A stretch of 64,000 nt of DNA from Pictodentalium vernedei (Eukaryota > Mollusca > Scaphopoda > Dentaliida > Dentaliidae). The position numbers and the translations under genes are program-made. The notes beneath the pieces were generated by a model that was not told the DNA's origin, did not search any database, and saw only the letters and a list, made by a program, of their open reading frames with translations. Each line of letters begins with the position of its first letter. The first letter of the stretch is position 1. Of the stretch, positions 1 through 11,392 are shown piece by piece. The stretch is taken from assembly GCA_031216915.1 (NCBI GenBank), contig CM062294.1, positions 26,288,985 to 26,352,984 of the forward strand. The letters are read 5' to 3'.

Positions 1-1313
1 CCTTTCCGTGCTTAGTTACTTGAATTTTGTACTTTTGTGTACAGGTTTTTGACTTTTCTGTGCAGCTTTTTTACTTTTGTGTACAGGTTTTGAAATTTTG
101 TCTTCAAGTGGAGTTTTACCTTACTGGCATATTGCCATGGTGGTTTCCTTAACATTTCAGGGTATTTATCTCAATTTTAACCCATTGAAACAAATGTGAT
201 GCTTTCTTGACTTTTATGTGCAGGTTTTGAGGTTAGTCTTTCTTTTCTTCCAAGTGGCGACTTACCTTGTAGCTTATTGCCATGGTTCCTATTTTATGTT
301 AGGGTGCTTCTTGGGGCTATTATTATATTATTTAACCCTTTAGCTGCTTATTTACTTTAATTTTGGGACTTTTGTGTGCAGGTTTTGGACTTTTGTGTGC
401 AGGTTTCGATATTTTTTTTAAGTGGAGTTTTACCTCACTGGCATATTGCCATGGTGGTTACTGTAAAATTTTCAGGGTATTTTTCTAAATTTTAACCCTT
501 TAAAACAAATGTGATGCTTTTTTGACTTTTATGTGCAGGTTTTGAGGTTTGTCTTTCTTTTTTTCCAAGTGGATATTTTTCAATTAGAGTTTCACCTTAC
601 TGGCATATTGCCATGGTGGTTACTGTGACAGGGTATTTTTCTCAATTTTAACCCCTTGAATCAAATGTGATACTTTTTTTTACTTTTATGTGCAGGTTTT
701 GAGGTTTGTCTTTCTTTTCGTCCAAGTGGCGACTTACCTTGTAGCATATTGCCATGGTTCCTATTTTATGTTAGAACGCTTCTTGGGGCTATTATTATAT
801 TATGTAACCCTTTAGCTGAGTATTTACTTTAATTTTGGACTTTTGTGTGCAGGTTTTTGGACTTTTGTGTGCAGGTTTTAATATTTTTTTTCAAGTGGAG
901 TTTTACCTGACTGCCATATTGCCATGGTGGTTATTGTAACATTTTCAGGGTATTTTTCTAAATTTTAACCCTTTGAAACAAATGTGATACTTCTTTGACT
1001 TTTATGTGCAGGTTTTGAGGTTTTTCTTTCCTTTCCTCCAAGTGGATATTTTTCATGTAGGGTTTCACCTTACTGTCATATTGCCATGGTGGTTACTGTG
1101 ACATTATCAGGGTATTTTTCTCAATTTTAACCCATTGAAACAAATGTGATACTTTTTTTTTACTTTTATGTGCAGGTTTTGAGGTTTGTCTTTCTTTTCT
1201 TCAAAGTTGAGACTTACCTTGTAGCATATTGCCATGGTTCCTATTTTGTGTTAGCATGCTTCTTAGGGGTTATTATTATATTATTTAACCCTTTAGCTGC
1301 TTATTTTCTTTAA
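1..1313. repeat. Satellite array with ~475-bp trimeric higher-order unit
   Basis: Diverged subunits of 141-170 bp each contain ATTGCCATGG, at 131, 276, 445, 607, 748, 918, 1080 and 1228. Every third copy matches best, giving a higher-order period of 472-480 bp. The array runs off the left edge. No gene is visible. T-rich stretches and GTGTGCAGGTTTTG motifs recur. It could be the core of a larger tandem-repeat transposon whose left end lies outside the window. Confidence 0.8.
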
Positions 1314-1741
1314 TTTTGGACTTTTGTGTGCAGGTTTTGAACTTTTGTTTTTTGCTCCAGCCACCCCTTTACATTGGCCACCTGTTGGTGAGCCACGGGG
1401 TACTGATACCTCCTCTAGTTTTCTTTAATTTTGGACTTTTGTGTGCAGGTTTTGAACCTTTTTTTTGCTCCAGCTACCCCTTCGCATTGGCCACCTGTTG
1501 GTGAGCCACGGGGTACTGATGCCCCCTCTAGTTTTCTTTAATTTTGGACTTTTGTGTGCAGGTTTTGAACTTTTTTTTGTTGCTCCAGCCACCCCTTTAC
1601 ATTGGCCACCTGTTGGTGAACCACGGGGTACTGATGCCCCCTCTAGTTTTCTTTAATTTTGGACTTTTGTGTGCAGGTTTTGAACTTTTTTTTTACTCCA
1701 GCTACCCCTTTACATTGGCCACCTGTTGGTGAGCCACGGGG
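1314..1741. repeat. ~114-bp tandem repeat, about 3.8 units
   Basis: GGACTTTTGTGTGCAGG recurs at 1318, 1433, 1546 and 1661 (spacing 115, 113, 115). Units share the CCACCTGTTGGTGAGCCACG segment with few differences. It abuts the 475-bp array and shares its GTGTGCAGGTTTTG motif, so it looks like a younger local amplification of one part of that array. Short open frames across it are a by-product of the period and are not genes. Confidence 0.8.
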
Positions 1742-1758
1742 TACTGATACCCTGTAGT

Positions 1759-2424
1759 TTAGAAAGCCATTTCAGAAAGACTCACTTCAGTTGTTTCCAT
1801 TGGAGATTATTATTGTTTCAGAACAGTGCATTTATTATAGAAGCAGTGCTTCTTTGTGAATTTGGAAGATTGATTCGAAAAGAGAATTTTGAAGAGAATT
1901 TGTTCGTCTTGGAAAAGAGAATTTATACTTTCTGTGAAACAGAATAATATTATTTTGTGAAAAGCCAGGATTCTACTGGATTATTTGGAAATTACCTGTG
2001 GCGCCAATACTTCTTGGATTTTTACACCATTTGAATTTTGTGGAGCATTTTATTATATTTTATTGGAGACTGCTGAAATTTCCAAGAGAAAATTTTATTA
2101 CAAATCTATGGGATACTGTTTCTGAAGAGACATTCATGGATTTAATACTACATGTACATGTACCAGCTGGTAACTTTCTTCACAAGATTCTTCACCACTG
2201 GATTACTGGATTCTGTCAAACTGCACTTTGGACTAATTCAATAATTGATAAGTACCACTGTTTGTATTTTCTGTAAACCAATTAGTGTAAAAGATCTTTG
2301 TATCACTTTTTTTTATATTAATTTTTTTTTAATTAAATTTCAGAATAATTGAATTCATAGTTATTGTTGCTAATTCTAGATTTTTTTCTGTTACCAATAT
2401 CAATAATATTTCCATACCGTAGCA
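1759..2424 (+). mobile_element. Dispersed repeat 'segment A', copy 1 (unclassified)
   Basis: This stretch is repeated at 24721-25374 with high identity, and similarity starts and stops sharply in both places. It contains a 92-codon open frame (1998-2276) that is also open in the other copy, with a 12-base in-frame length difference. I do not recognise the product, which is rich in aromatic residues and looks more like translated non-coding DNA than a domain. A TGGCGCC string near the start of that frame could be part of a retroelement leader, but that is weak. Confidence 0.6.
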
Positions 2425-2457
2425 GGCTCCTTTCAAAATTTTTTTTTGTGATTTATT

Positions 2458-4541
2458 AGCCCAACTTTGGCGAAGCTAAATTTGCGGTATTGTCATGGTC
2501 CGTCGTCTGTCGTGCCGTACACATTTTGGGGTCTGGTCCAAAATTCAAGATGGCCGCTGGCAGCCATTTTGTACAAAATTAGGTGCAATCCGATTTTTGC
2601 GCAGCACTTCCATATGAAAGCTCTTGATTTGAATAATAATTTTTTGTATGAATGATTAGTACCATGGGATACATCACATATAGTAGAGATATTTTTCTCG
2701 TGTGTAAATTTTGCAAATTAGACTAACTTTGATTTATTTAGTGTTACTTTCAGCACTGTAACTGCAAATGCCAATACGGCTCGGGTTAGAGGCTGTATTT
2801 ATGAACCAATCTTTATGAAACTTCTTGGGTACCTTTGTTATCACCGTGGGACGAGAACGAGTGTTTTCGGGTCCGGTCTGAAATTCAGGATGGCCACTGG
2901 CAGCCATTTTGTACAAAATTAGATGCAATCAGATTTTTGCACAGAACTTCTATATCAAAGCACTGATTTGAATAATTTTTTTGTGTGAATGTTTAGTACC
3001 AAGGGATATATCACATATAATACAAGTTTTTTTTCTCGTGCATAAATTTTGCCAATTAGACTAACTTTGATCTATTTAATGTTACTTTCAGCACTGTAAC
3101 TGCAAATGCCAATACGGCTGGGGCTAGAGGCCATATTTATGAACCGATCTTTACAAAACTTCTTGGGTACCTTTGTTATCACCGTGGGATGAAAACAAGT
3201 GTTTTTGGGTGTGGTCCGAAATTCAAGATGGCTGCCGGTAGCCATTTTGTACCAAAATTAGTGCAGTCAGTTTTTTGTACAGAACTTCTGTATGAAAGTT
3301 CTGATTTGAATAAATTTCTGTATGAATGTTTAGTAACATTGAATACATCACATATAATACGGTTTTTTTTCTCGAGCAGAAATTATGCAAATTAGATGAA
3401 CTGATTTTTTCAGTGCTACTTATACACAGTAAGTGCATGTGTCAATACGGCTTGGGCTAGAGGCTGTATTTATGAACCAATCTTCAAAAAACGTCTTGGG
3501 TACATTTGTTATCACCTTTATGAACCGATCTTCACAAAACTTCGTTGGTACATTTGTTATCACCTGGAAATAAGAACGAGTATTTCTGGGTGTGGTCCAA
3601 AATTCAAGATGTCTGCCAATGGCCATTTTGTACCAAAATTAGGTCCAATCAGTTTCTGTACACAACTTCTATCTGGCTCAGACTAGAGGCCGTATTTATG
3701 AACCAATCTTTACGAAACTTCTTTGGTACCTTTGTTATCACTGTTTGAAAAGAACAAGTGTTTTTGGGTGTGGTCCAAAATTCAAGATGGCCACCAGCAG
3801 CCTTTTTGTACCAAAATTAGTGCAATCAGTTTTTTGTACAGAACTTCTGTATGAAAGTTCTGATTTATACACAATAAGTGCACATGTCAATACGGCTCGG
3901 GCTAGAATCTGTATTTATGAACTGATCTTCACAAAACTTCTTGGGGTACCTTTGTTATCACCTTGTGACAGGAACAAGTGTTCTTGGGTGTCTTTGTTAT
4001 CACTTTGCTATGAGAACAAATATTTTTGGGTTCAGTCAGACCCATTCTGGGACTCAAAGATTTCTTTTCTAGTTTAGCATCTAACTGTAACCCCACTTTT
4101 ACAATACTTTACCTATATATTTGTTACAGGCTACGGTCAGCATTTATGTACAGACCGTTACAATACTTTACATGTACCTTTGTTATCAGGTCATTACCTA
4201 AATGTTTGTCATTGCTGTGTCTCACACTATACAGTACGTGGAGTGTGTATTGTCACTAAATCACCCACAGAGTGGAGATTCCACCCAGGCAATAACTGCA
4301 AATTTGTTGCAAAGCACAACCAGCACCAGCAAAGTTTCAGCCAATGGACCTCCGGGTTAAACCCGGAGGTCCATTGGCTGTAACACTGCTTGTGTTTTTT
4401 GTCGATATGTACAAAATTTGAAAGTTATAGCTTGAGTGATAACTCCACTCCACGGGTGATTTAGTTACAATCCACTCTCCACGTACTGTACATGTACATG
4501 TCTTAAACAAGTTGAGCTACAGTGTCATTGACACTTTCATT
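2458..4541 (+). mobile_element. Helentron-like non-autonomous element H1 (pearl/HINE type)
   Basis: The left end reads AGCCCAACTTTGGCG. Near the right end an inverted match, AAGTTGAGCT, is followed by the hairpin AGTGTCATTGACACT and a T-rich junction. Asymmetric inverted ends plus a 3' hairpin and a T-rich target are the known signature of Helentron-associated elements. The core is a tandem repeat of about 335 bp (AATACGGCT at 2773, 3111, 3444, then a shortened unit near 3888). There is no coding capacity. It abuts the 5' part of DIRS copy 1 and carries a Tc1-like MITE at 4232-4488. Confidence 0.7.
4232..4488. mobile_element. Tc1/mariner-like MITE, family T1, copy 1
   Basis: The 257-bp element has inverted termini of about 45 bp starting CAGTACGTGGAG. 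It is flanked by TA on both sides (4230-4231 and 4489-4490). The related H2 element has the same surrounding sequence without it (27012-27023), which fixes the ends and the TA duplication. The centre is a palindrome built on CAATGGACCTCCGGGTT. CAGT termini and a TA target match the Tc1/mariner superfamily. There is no transposase. Confidence 0.88.
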
Positions 4542-4636
4542 TTTTGAATTATAGTTTTGAATATTATTATTATGTATTTTTTTTATATATTTACTGGGAG
4601 TTGGTGTGTGTACAGTCGACTTTAATTTGATTCAAA

Positions 4637-4933
4637 ATGAAAGCTTATTGCTCAAATGGCAATGCAAGGAAGTCTTCCTCTGATTTACATGATGATTGTA
4701 TTGCCTGTAGTCAGTGTACTCGCACTAATTCTTGCTCAATATGTGTCGAATGGGATGACAAACATTGGAGACTGGAGTTACGATATGTTGTTAGCGGCGA
4801 GAGACCAATGCCGGTCCTCTCGCCACAAAGTCATTCTAGTTTCTCAGTTTCTGTTTCAGAGGAACAAGAACATGGTGATGTTTATGCGACGCCTTCAGAG
4901 AGTGTGCTTCTGTTGTCGCATTTAGATAGTTAA
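4637..4933 (+). pseudogene. DIRS copy 1 gag-like ORF, N-terminal Cys-rich part
   Basis: The frame opens with a Cys-rich block typical of the first ORF of DIRS elements: spaced cysteines around ACSQCTRTNSCSICVEW, with an Asp/His-rich lead. In copy 2 the start reads CSYC; here it is CSNG, so one putative zinc ligand is lost. The frame is cut at residue 98 by the TTAA insertion of the MITE at 4934. Sequence matching the same ORF resumes at 5182. The product would be a nucleocapsid-like protein, inferred from position only. Confidence 0.65.
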
Positions 4934-5177
4934 CCCTTTACCTAACCTTAAAAGCAGACAACACTTGCAAAAATAATTCTTGAATAACTATTTTTTTTCA
5001 TTTTTTGTCTCAAAAACATAGGTTATGACCCTTCGTTGGAACGAGCTCGTTGAGCTCATTCCAACGAGGGGTCATAACCTATGTTTTTGAGACAAAAAAT
5101 GAAAAAAATAATGAAAATTAATTGGCGATTTTTGAGAATAGCGCTGGCCGGTTTTGGCCGTTACGTTAGGTAAAGGG
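4934..5177. mobile_element. piggyBac-like MITE, family P1, copy a
   Basis: Termini CCCTTTACCTAAC and its inverse are flanked by TTAA on both sides (4930-4933 and 5178-5181). The centre is a long palindrome around CGTTGGAACGAGCTCGTT. TTAA duplication plus CCC ends is the piggyBac signature. DIRS copy 2 lacks the insert at the equivalent place. The 244-bp element has no coding capacity. Confidence 0.88.
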
Positions 5178-5181
5178 TTAA

Positions 5182-5790
5182 ACAGAGCTAGCAGCAAAAG
5201 TGCACTTGAATATTGGGCAGGGCAATAAACCACACACACATGGTTTCAGCTCCATGTCGCCGGCTAGCTCAACTGGTGAAGCGGTTACTCCGTCAGTGGG
5301 TACCATGATGCCGGGTGTGATCGTTGCGGTTGAGGAGAGTAGAAAGGGTAGAGCGAGCACTATAAAATCTAAACAGGCTCACCCTGCGATGATGGAGAGG
5401 AAGAAGCAGGCAAGTTCAACAGGAAGCTTGGTGAGGTCTGAAAGGACCGCGAGCGAGAGAGCCCCCTCTCTTTCACAACAACATCTGGCCCCAGATGTTG
5501 TGGTTTGGAACTTGCGTCAATCGGAGCATATGTCCACGCCTTCTGTCAGGGATGCTCTGTTCAGTTCACAGCCGGGGTCGGCTACAGTTACGACCACACC
5601 TTGGCTATGTGACTTCTGATATCCAGCCTGCATCATCGAGAAGGGACCACTCTTTGTCAAAGAAGTCAGACCATCCGGTAGCCAAGGAGACGAGGCCTCA
5701 TTCATTGGGACATCTGACACACTGTCCCAGGAGCAGCCGGTGGCCACGCAACAGAAGACCGCTGCTCCTCAGGCCTCCATCATGGACTTT
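5182..5790 (+). pseudogene. DIRS copy 1 gag-like ORF, middle part
   Basis: This is the continuation of the gag-like ORF after the MITE. It is Ser/Thr-rich and low in complexity, open in one frame 5200-5619 and shifted after that. It aligns along its length with copy 2 (about 42800-43500), including the STGEA/SPGEA stretch, the SQQHL or LQQHL segment before a PDVV motif, and the Ala-Pro-rich tail. It ends where the DDE transposon was inserted, just after the bases CATGGACTTT. No enzymatic motif is expected here. Confidence 0.6.
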
Positions 5791-6330
5791 GGTGCTTTCA
5801 CATTAAGGGTTGCCCAGTTTGGGACAAACTTGTTGAAAAAAGATTTACACTTAATAATTGATTGAAGTGCCATGTAATGTTGGCAAAATATTATGGAATA
5901 TGAAAATATCAACCCCAAGGCTACAGATATGTCAGGAAAAAAATTATGGAACATCATTGTATGAAGACTATGCAATTTTTTTCAAATCTGAACTTTAATT
6001 CTCAACAAAGTAAAAGTGCAATCGAACAAAACTAATCTCAAAAAACAGCTTCAGTCAGCAAGCCAATATATTGCTGCCACAAAAAAAGAACACGGAATGT
6101 AACATAAGCACATAATAATTCTGGGAAAAATATTTTCACCTCAGATGTGACCATTTCTTGATCAATCTACCTGGTTCTAAGCTCTGTTCTTTTAAAAACA
6201 TAATTGATATTAACATTTTATTTCTCTTATTTGATGACTGAGATACATTCGAAATGATAACAAAAAATATTAATCTGTTTGGGGATTGAGTTTTTTAGGA
6301 ATCCCTATTTCAAAATAAGTATTAATCTCT

Positions 6331-6711
6331 GTTGCGGAGAGGACAAATGTTTTGACACTTTTCTGTAGGCATAAATTAGATCCAGAATATCTCAGAAAGC
6401 AAGTCTAATGATTTGTACTTCATCAGCAATAATTTTTAAAATCCTATTATGTATTTTAAAATGTATTTTATGTTTTATTTACAGTACAACAGATATAAAA
6501 TGTATCAAACCACACTTCAAGATTTAGAAACTTTTGGGGAAAAAATTCACTTTTTTGTTGCAATGCAAACACATGGGTGCCTTGTGTATTACTTGTGAAT
6601 ATAACTGTCACTTAACGCAATTTATAAGAGCCATAATATATGCAGAAGCATTTAAATCAGAAGGAATTATGTGTCATTCAATTTTGTTTCGGAGAGGACT
6701 TTTTTTTGACA
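6331..6711 (+). repeat. Left-side copies of the GGAGAGGAC...TTTGAC motif
   Basis: Two copies of GCGGAGAGGAC or TCGGAGAGGAC followed within about 8 bases by TTTGAC, at 6331-6357 and 6687-6711. The second overlaps the 3' end of the transposase frame. Matching copies occur near the other end of the transposon. They may be transposase-binding sites. Confidence 0.55.
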
Positions 6712-9500
6712 AATAATTCTTTTGCAGAAGCCAAATCTTCTTGAGACAACACATAATTCCTTGCTGAGTTACCTTCAAGCAGAGGTGACTGAACAAGACA
6801 GATAACATCTTGTTCTTGTACATGACATCTGTCTGGCTTAGAAGGCCACACAAACTTGTTTATACCAGCAGATTTCATAAAATTCATGGATACATCTCTG
6901 TGTGTTAAATCTTTGGACTCAACCTGGCCAAGGTACCAATCACAGTCATACATAGCTACTGCCCAACAATTTTGACCAGGCTGCATGTCCTCTAGCTTAA
7001 TAGTATAATCTTGATCAGCTGAGGCAATACATTCATGATCACTGATTGAACATTCATTTGTATCTGTGGATGTCTGCAGGTTTGAATATATCCAGTCACT
7101 CACAAATCCAACTGAAGTACAAGCAGTAAGGCTATGCTCTGATTCACAGCCTGAGCCTATGCAAAAATCACAAAAACATGACAAATCTCTAGTACAGACC
7201 TCATTTGGACCACACACTTTAACACTGTGAACAGACATGGTTCCCTTCAGTGTTTGCAGGTGACTAAGATCTGGCCTTGTTATGTCATCTTTGTTTACAT
7301 AGAAAAATTTTCTTTCAGAATTTTCAAACTTTTTTTTGTTGGAATCAAAAACAGATTTACCAACAACACTGAGATGTTCCACGCAATACTCAAACAATTC
7401 AATAGGGTTTCTGATTTTTGTAATGCATCTTGTCACAGCTTTAGTTGCATTGTGCTTAATGACCGCACCAAGGCCATCCGATGCATTTTTGCCATGACAT
7501 GCTTCAAAATAATTATGTGAGAGAGTTATATTTGTCTCACTTGGCCGTATTGATAAATAATAGAAGGCCCTCTTCGAACGGTACTGCACTGCACAGCAAT
7601 CTGAAAACTCTTCAATATGTTTAACACCAAACTTATTTCTTAATTCGGTATAAGAAATATTCAGAAAATAGTGAACAGCATCACAGTCATGAGTAAGATC
7701 ATTGCTAATGAAAACATGTGAGACAATATTTGTTATTGTCCCCTTATTGTCAGAACTGTTCACATAGTACATGATGGGATGAAGGGTGGCCTGTGTATAA
7801 GACCAGTGTGCGCTTTGCACCTCGTCCTGTAGTGCACACTTATAATTTTCAGAAAAGTCCATAATTGCAATGGCTGACTTGGGCATAATATTCGCTTTAG
7901 CTAACATCAATTGATTCTGTTGCCACTGTGCACGATACAAGTGTCCACTTATTTGCTTCAAATCAGTTATCAAAGCAGACACAACATCGTCGACTGAAAA
8001 CTGCTCAGTCACAAGTGTTATTATTTTTGATATCTTATTGTTCTTATTGAGTTTCTCAGTTTTTTGCCATGAATCAACCTTGATCAGACTTTTGCCTTTT
8101 TTTTCTACTAATGCCTTGACAGTCTTACGAATGGCACTCGTACCACACTTCTTACACTCTCTGCTTATGCATTTGCATTCACAAGATACAATACTACTTG
8201 TTTCTGATGCACTGCATAATGTCATTTGGGTAACTTTTCTTTCATCAGAAGGCAACTTGCAACCTACACTGAACTGATTACATGCATTATTGATTGCCTG
8301 TATTTTGAAACGTGTGTTTTTGCATTTCACACAGCAACAGACTCCGTTCTAGTGCTTTCATGTGGCGAACATTTGAAGGCTTAAGTTCAATGAACTTTAC
8401 ATAACCGATCTGTCTTGCAGGATTTACAGCTCTGTATCTTTGATAAGCAGTTATGTAGCTACACTCTAATAAATATATTGCCACTCCACACTTAACTCGT
8501 TTCTTAAGTGGCAGAGGCCTGGAACAGTGACCTGAAAGCCAGAACTCAGTAACAGAATCCTTAAGATTTTCAGATAGACAACCTGAGACTCGTTTTTTTG
8601 TTACTCTTTTTTTTCCGCATTTCATGTTTTTCCAGGTTCGCCATGTAATACCCAATGTTTTTTTTCAGTTTATAGTTCATACCACTGGCTGCAAATGCAA
8701 TAGAATAGATTTTATTACGACTTGAATTTGACGTATCTTTCTTTGCAAATTGAAGAGATCTTTTTACATTAGTTACAATTTCATCATTTTGTTCTTTATC
8801 TGGACACAAAGCTTTAACTATTTCACATTTCACTGGTGTTTCTTCTTCACTGATAACTTGTTTTAATATTTTAGTTTTGGACCTTGGGGAATGTGTATTC
8901 AGAGTATCAGAAATAAGTTTGCGTTTTCTCTGTATAGTTCGTTTTGACATGCTGAGAGCACTGCAGGCCAAGGTCTCACCTGGGATGCTTACACTTGATT
9001 TATTATTTAGTAAGTTGGATGCCTTTTGAGTTTTACGAAGACAATCTTTTTTTTTTATCTGCCACCACTTTCTGCTTGTTTCTCTTTGCTCGAGATTCTC
9101 TTTTTTTCATTCTCAAATATTCTCTCCTTTCTTCTGTTGTCATAGATTTTATCATCTTCTGGTTCTTTAGTTGAGCATTGTCTCTGGTTTTCTCACATTT
9201 GTTCTCTAGTTTTTTTGCACGCTGTCGTTTTTTGTTTTCTCTCCATGTTTTTCTCTGTTGTGTTAAATCATTTTTACCTCTCTGGGCAGCAGGTTTGTAT
9301 GAAACTTTCTTTCTATCTGCATCTTTTTTCTTAATATTCACATACACATCGGGAAGCTTCTTCTTAATTTCATGTCGATATTTTGTGCTCCTGGCTTCAG
9401 TTTTTTTGCTTTCTTTTTCTGTTTTCTCCAGTTTACTTGTCTGATTGCGTGTACAGCAGGCAATGCCTGGTAACTTAACAATGAGTTTCTCCATAGCCAT
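6678..9500 (-). pseudogene. DDE-type transposase, broken by three frameshifts
   Basis: Read on the minus strand from ATG at 9500. The first part (9500-9033) is very basic and rich in KKR/RESRAKR. A shift at a T/A homopolymer (9047-9056) leads to 8971-8570. A second shift at 8607-8614 leads to 8655-8287, and a third near 8338 leads into 8330-6678. That last part has the catalytic core: IMDFSENY (Asp158), QDEVQSAHW, EFSDCCAVQY (Asp244), then FEACHGKNASDG (Glu276, Asp285), numbered within the 550-residue frame. This pattern is shared by a large family of uncharacterised invertebrate transposase-like proteins. Total length would be about 930 residues. Two shifts fall in homopolymers, so sequencing error is a real alternative to decay. 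Confidence 0.75.
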
Positions 9501-10035
9501 AGGTTTCCTTCCATTTATTCACTTCAATTGCTGACCCATCATTGAACAATGTCAACAAAGCTGCTAATTTTGAAAATGGAGGGAAAAAAACTTGGGGTAT
9601 AGAGTGATTTCCTTTTGTTGATGTTATTTGAAAAGGGAGGCAAAAAAAAACTTGTTAGATAGAGTGACTTCCCTTTGGTCAAAATAAATTTGAAAAGGGA
9701 GGCAAGAAAACTTGATAGAGTGATTTCCCCTTGACTGAAATGAGCTTGTGAACATTCACAGCTTCTATGACCATTTATATAGGAATAAAAAAGTCATCCA
9801 CTTGTGTTCTCATTTTTGAGTGCACATGTACCAAACAAAATGAATGCAGCAGCACATGTAATTTTAAAAAAAATTCATTTGCTACCACACATTTAGAGGG
9901 AAATATCTCAAACCTTACATGTTAACCCCTCTCAGATACATGTACATATATACCTGTGTAACAGAAGCTAATCAGACAATAACCTTTGCGGAAATTTTGA
10001 GGTAAAAAAAGATTGCATGTTGAGAATTGAAATAT

Positions 10036-10573
10036 GTCAAAACTTCTGTCCTCTCCGCAACACTTTTTCTGTACACACTTCAATCATAGGTGTACAAGAA
10101 TATTATACAAAATACTGTCAATCAGAACTTTAACAGTTCCATGGTGTCCATATATGTTCTCATCAATAGGTTTGCACCATTTTTATGGGTCGCCGGTTAG
10201 TAATTAGCGATGAATTTGTCAACCAATATGGCACAAAATTGAAAAAAAAAAATCACTAATCAATGTGATCAGAAGTAATATTTCCATCAGAAACAATCCT
10301 TCAGTATAGATCAGAGATGTAATCAGTGTGTTTCTATTGGGTTTAATTGGAACAGTGGCTTCAGTAAGGTCAATAATTGAAGTGTTTCGGAGAGGACATG
10401 GCTGTTTGACATACCTTTTATAGTATCTGGAGTGATTATCCTTGTTCAGTTAAGCTCATTCACATTATAAAGTCTTTCTCCTCACAAGGCCTTTCAGATA
10501 GATGTGATATTATTATTTTTAAAACTGTTTTTGTTTGTAAAAATTCCCAGTTTCGGAGAGGACATTTTTTGAC
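10036..10573. repeat. Right-side copies of the GGAGAGGAC...TTTGAC motif
   Basis: Three copies: 10036-10061 (reverse orientation), 10384-10410 and 10550-10573 (forward). The spacing between the two half motifs is 5 to 9 bases. They lie upstream of the transposase start, between the gene and the right terminal repeat. The rest of 9501-11122 shows no gene. Confidence 0.55.
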
Positions 10574-11133
10574 GGAAAATTTCTCTCACTAACTTCAAGT
10601 CATTGTGTGTGTACAATACACAATATATTGATAAGATACATGTCAAAATGCAAAAATTGAACCCTGCATACAAAACTGAAATGCATATGAATGCAATTTT
10701 AGGATTTTTCATGTTCTTATTCACCAGATTTATTTATGGGATATTGTAAAACAATTTTGACGGAAAATTATCACTGGTAAATGGCAAATGGTATATATCA
10801 GATTTTGTGTCGGTAAGAACTTGATATTTCTAAAATTTGTGATAATCATATTGATATAGATTAAACAACCATTATTTTTTTCCAATGGAGAAAGTGTTTT
10901 TAATTTTTTCCAAGTGACAATAAGAGCCATATATTCATTGTCGCCTTGAAAAAGGCATCAAACAGCATAAAAATGAATAGACTTTGAAAATTTGAGCACT
11001 TATCATCATGGGTATATTAATGTAGACCGATATGTACCCAAACTATTAATTTAGAGGAAAAATGCATTCCTATTCAAAATAAATTGTTCATATATAAGCT
11101 AAAAGTGAAAGGATGTAGTTGAGCAACCCTTAA

Positions 11134-11376
11134 CCCTTTACCCAACGTAACGGCCAAAACTGGCCAGCGCTATTCTCAAAAATCGCCAATTAATTTTCAA
11201 AATATTTTCATTTTTTGTCTCAAAAACATAGGTTACGACCCCTCGTTGGAACGAGCTCGTCGAGCTCGTTCCAACGAGGGGTCATAACCTATGTTTTTGA
11301 GACAAAAAATGAAAAAAATTAGTTATTCAAGAATTTTTTTTGCAAGTGTCGTCTGCTTTTCATGTTAGGTAAAGGG
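11134..11376. mobile_element. piggyBac-like MITE, family P1, copy b
   Basis: TTAA at 11130-11133 and 11377-11380 flanks CCCTTTACCCAACG and its partner end. The orientation is opposite to copy a. It sits exactly in the TTAA of the DDE transposon's right terminal repeat, so removing it restores the GGGTTGC-type end. It is therefore younger than the DDE transposon. Central palindrome as in copy a. Confidence 0.88.
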
Positions 11377-11392
11377 TTAATGTGAAAGCACC

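Larger units (their letters stand above)
5791..11392 (-). mobile_element. 5.6-kb DDE DNA transposon inserted in DIRS copy 1
   Basis: Left end GGTGCTTTCACATTAAGGG and the inverse at the right form terminal inverted repeats. The right repeat is itself split by a TTAA MITE (11134-11376). The single gene, on the minus strand, is a broken transposase (6678-9500). Non-coding flanks (5814-6677 and 9501-11122) carry repeated GCGGAGAGGAC motifs. DIRS copy 2 gives the empty site near 43507-43520. The target duplication could not be fixed: about 14 extra bases follow the right end. The superfamily is uncertain; Sola-like is possible but unproven. Confidence 0.75.

Noticed and set aside
1980-2010. TGGCGCC as a tRNA primer-binding site of an LTR retrotransposon
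   Set aside because: Only seven bases fit, with no LTR, polyprotein or polypurine tract nearby.
7227-7520. Plus-strand frame opposite the transposase
   Set aside because: Antisense shadow of the DDE transposase catalytic region.
5791-11392. Assignment of the DDE transposon to KDZ, Kolobok or a definite Sola group
   Set aside because: The target duplication is not readable and I cannot compare terminal sequences with references, so the superfamily is left open.
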